A DNA stretch of 64,000 bases from Mucilaginibacter mallensis. Lineage in GTDB: Bacteria > Bacteroidota > Bacteroidia > Sphingobacteriales > Sphingobacteriaceae. Below, in pieces: positions 62,924 through 64,000 of this stretch; the stretch's first letter is position 1; every line of letters begins with the position of its first letter. The DNA lies in the NCBI RefSeq assembly GCF_900105165.1, contig NZ_LT629740.1, forward strand, positions 3,410,001 through 3,474,000, in the 5' to 3' direction. The notes beneath the pieces were generated by a model that saw only the letters and a program-made list of their open reading frames with translations, was not told where the DNA came from and ran no database searches. A program made the translations under genes and the position numbers.

Positions 62924-64000
62924 TTAAATACCGCCTATGCTGATCAGTTTCTTTTCCATATACTCATACAGGCCCTCGCTCCCGCTTTCATGGCCTTGCC
63001 CGCTTTGTTTCCAACCGCCGAATGGGAGTTCTGTACCATGAGGCGCCCATTCGTTAATGCCGATGATGCCAAATTCCAATCCCTCTGAAACCTGTATAGC
63101 TGTTTTTAAATTATTGGTAAAGACATAGGCCGCGAGTCCGTATTCGGTATCGTTAGCTTTTGCCAGCGCATCTTCCAAATCGTCAAACTTAAAAAGCGGT
63201 AATACCGGGCCGAATATTTCATTACGGGCAAGCGTTGAGGTTTGATCGAGATTGGTTACTACAGCAGGCTGTATGAAATAGCCTTTATCTGTGTGTTCAG
63301 GAAAATGCCCCCCGGTAAGCACGGTGGCATTTTCAGTTTTTGCTTTTTTGAGTAGATCAACTACACTATCCCGTTGTTTACTGGTGATAAGCGGACCCAC
63401 ATTCACCCCATCTTCAAAACCGCTACCTACTTTAAGGGCCGACACATACTTACTTATCGCTTCGGCAAACTGGTCATAAATATTTTTGTGTACATAAAAA
63501 CGCTGCGGTGATACACAAACCTGTCCATTATTACGGAACCGTGCAATAGAAGCCGCTTTGGCTATGGCATCAACATCTACATCATCAAAAATTATTACGG
63601 GTGCATTGCCCCCCAATTCGAGCGAAAGCTTGGTACTGGTGCGTGAAGCGCCATCCATTAATAACTTACCAACCCGAGTGCTGCCTGTAAAGCTGATCTT
63701 TTTTAAGCGAGGATCATTCAGCATAGCCTCGCCTACCGGTGCCGCATCTGCTATCAGTAGGTTTAATACCCCGGTGGGTAAACCTGCATGCACCAGCGCA
63801 TCAACCAAATGATAGGCTGCTAATGGCGTAGTTTCCGATGGCTTTGCAACAACCGTACACCCGGCTGCCAATGCTGCTGCCCATGCACGTGCCGGGTTAT
63901 ACGCCGGAAAATTCCAGGCGGTGATGATACCGATAACGCCCATGGGCTGATAAATAACCGAGCTCCTTTTATCAACGCGATTGGTTGGGATCACTTTGCC
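62924..64000 (-). CDS. Succinate-semialdehyde-type aldehyde dehydrogenase (5' end cut by window)
   Basis: The frame is open to the last base (the final codons read G-K-V-I-P-T-N-R), so the N-terminus, roughly 110 residues of a family usually 455-490 long, lies outside the window. Visible are A-W-N-F-P (cofactor), A-K-P-S-E-T-T-P, G-S-T-R-V-G, the catalytic glutamate in L-E-L-G-G-N-A-P and cysteine in N-N-G-Q-V-C-V-S-P, then E-I-F-G-P-V-L. It is a NAD(P)-dependent semialdehyde dehydrogenase; with the class III aminotransferase it would complete a GABA-to-succinate-like route. First visible gene of the cluster, 62 bases upstream of the NhaC gene. Confidence 0.9.
   Translation of the reverse strand, partial: GKVIPTNRVDKRSSVIYQPMGVIGIITAWNFPAYNPARAWAAALAAGCTVVAKPSETTPLAAYHLVDALVHAGLPTGVLNLLIADAAPVGEAMLNDPRLKKISFTGSTRVGKLLMDGASRTSTKLSLELGGNAPVIIFDDVDVDAIAKAASIARFRNNGQVCVSPQRFYVHKNIYDQFAEAISKYVSALKVGSGFEDGVNVGPLITSKQRDSVVDLLKKAKTENATVLTGGHFPEHTDKGYFIQPAVVTNLDQTSTLARNEIFGPVLPLFKFDDLEDALAKANDTEYGLAAYVFTNNLKTAIQVSEGLEFGIIGINEWAPHGTELPFGGWKQSGQGHESGSEGLYEYMEKKLISIGGI

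Overview
The window reads as chromosomal DNA of a Bacteroidota bacterium, most probably Sphingobacteriaceae (Mucilaginibacter/Pedobacter-like). This is a judgement from family content, not a database match. The evidence is a SusC/SusD pair with fucosidases, a PorP/SprF protein behind a giant adhesin with a type IX secretion (gliding-motility type) C-terminal domain, a histone H1-like mini-protein, DUF5690, and promoters fitting the Bacteroidota -7 consensus TAnnTTTG. No rRNA, tRNA, CRISPR array, transposase or phage gene was seen. Both window edges cut genes: the adhesin on the left and an aldehyde dehydrogenase on the right.

Layout. 1-6041 (+): the 3' part of a repetitive MBG-domain adhesin, overlapping by one base a PorP/SprF gene. 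6183-14423 (-): a tight eight-gene operon that looks like a complete route to a CMP-activated ulosonic (sialic/Kdo-like) acid: glycosyltransferase, cytidylyltransferase, split transketolase, class III aminotransferase, SDR, a KdsC-phosphatase/NeuB-synthase fusion, and a sterol-desaturase-type hydroxylase. 14640-15491 (-): a GDPD-like phosphodiesterase. 15754-23738 (+): bacterial alpha-2-macroglobulin followed by PBP1C. 23821-25840 (-): SDR plus TetR regulator with a clear operator pair, and a DUF1772 membrane protein. 25979-27007 (+): a beta-propeller protein. 27285-31822 (-): GH109-like and GH35 glycosidases and a PIG-L deacetylase.

32180-33659 (+): a secreted protein of unknown function, a histone H1-like protein and a region-2-only sigma-like protein. 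33704-36302 (-): a family 2A encapsulin shell with its cysteine desulfurase cargo. 36692-38356 (+): a subtilisin-like lipoprotein. 38451-53003: a glycan-utilisation region with SusC/SusD, two GH29 fucosidases, two metallophosphoesterases, an alkaline-phosphatase-fold phosphodiesterase, DUF5690, a TIGR03364-type FAD oxidase and an XRE-cupin regulator. Three of its transcription units (susC, the phosphodiesterase and the divergent metallophosphoesterase) share an almost identical promoter/operator block at the same distance from the start codon. 53193-55883 (-): a MacB/FtsX-type permease. 56433-57197 (+): an outer-membrane-type protein. 57681-64000 (-): an omega-amino-acid (GABA-like) catabolic cluster with aminotransferase, semialdehyde dehydrogenase, NhaC antiporter, GNAT and amidohydrolase.

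The strongest candidates for under-described biology are the ulosonic-acid operon with its fused phosphatase-synthase, the phosphatase/aminophosphonate-oxidase-linked fucosidase locus with its shared operator, the four-unit higher-order repeat in the adhesin, and the H1-like/truncated-sigma pair. The encapsulin-desulfurase pair belongs to a known system.
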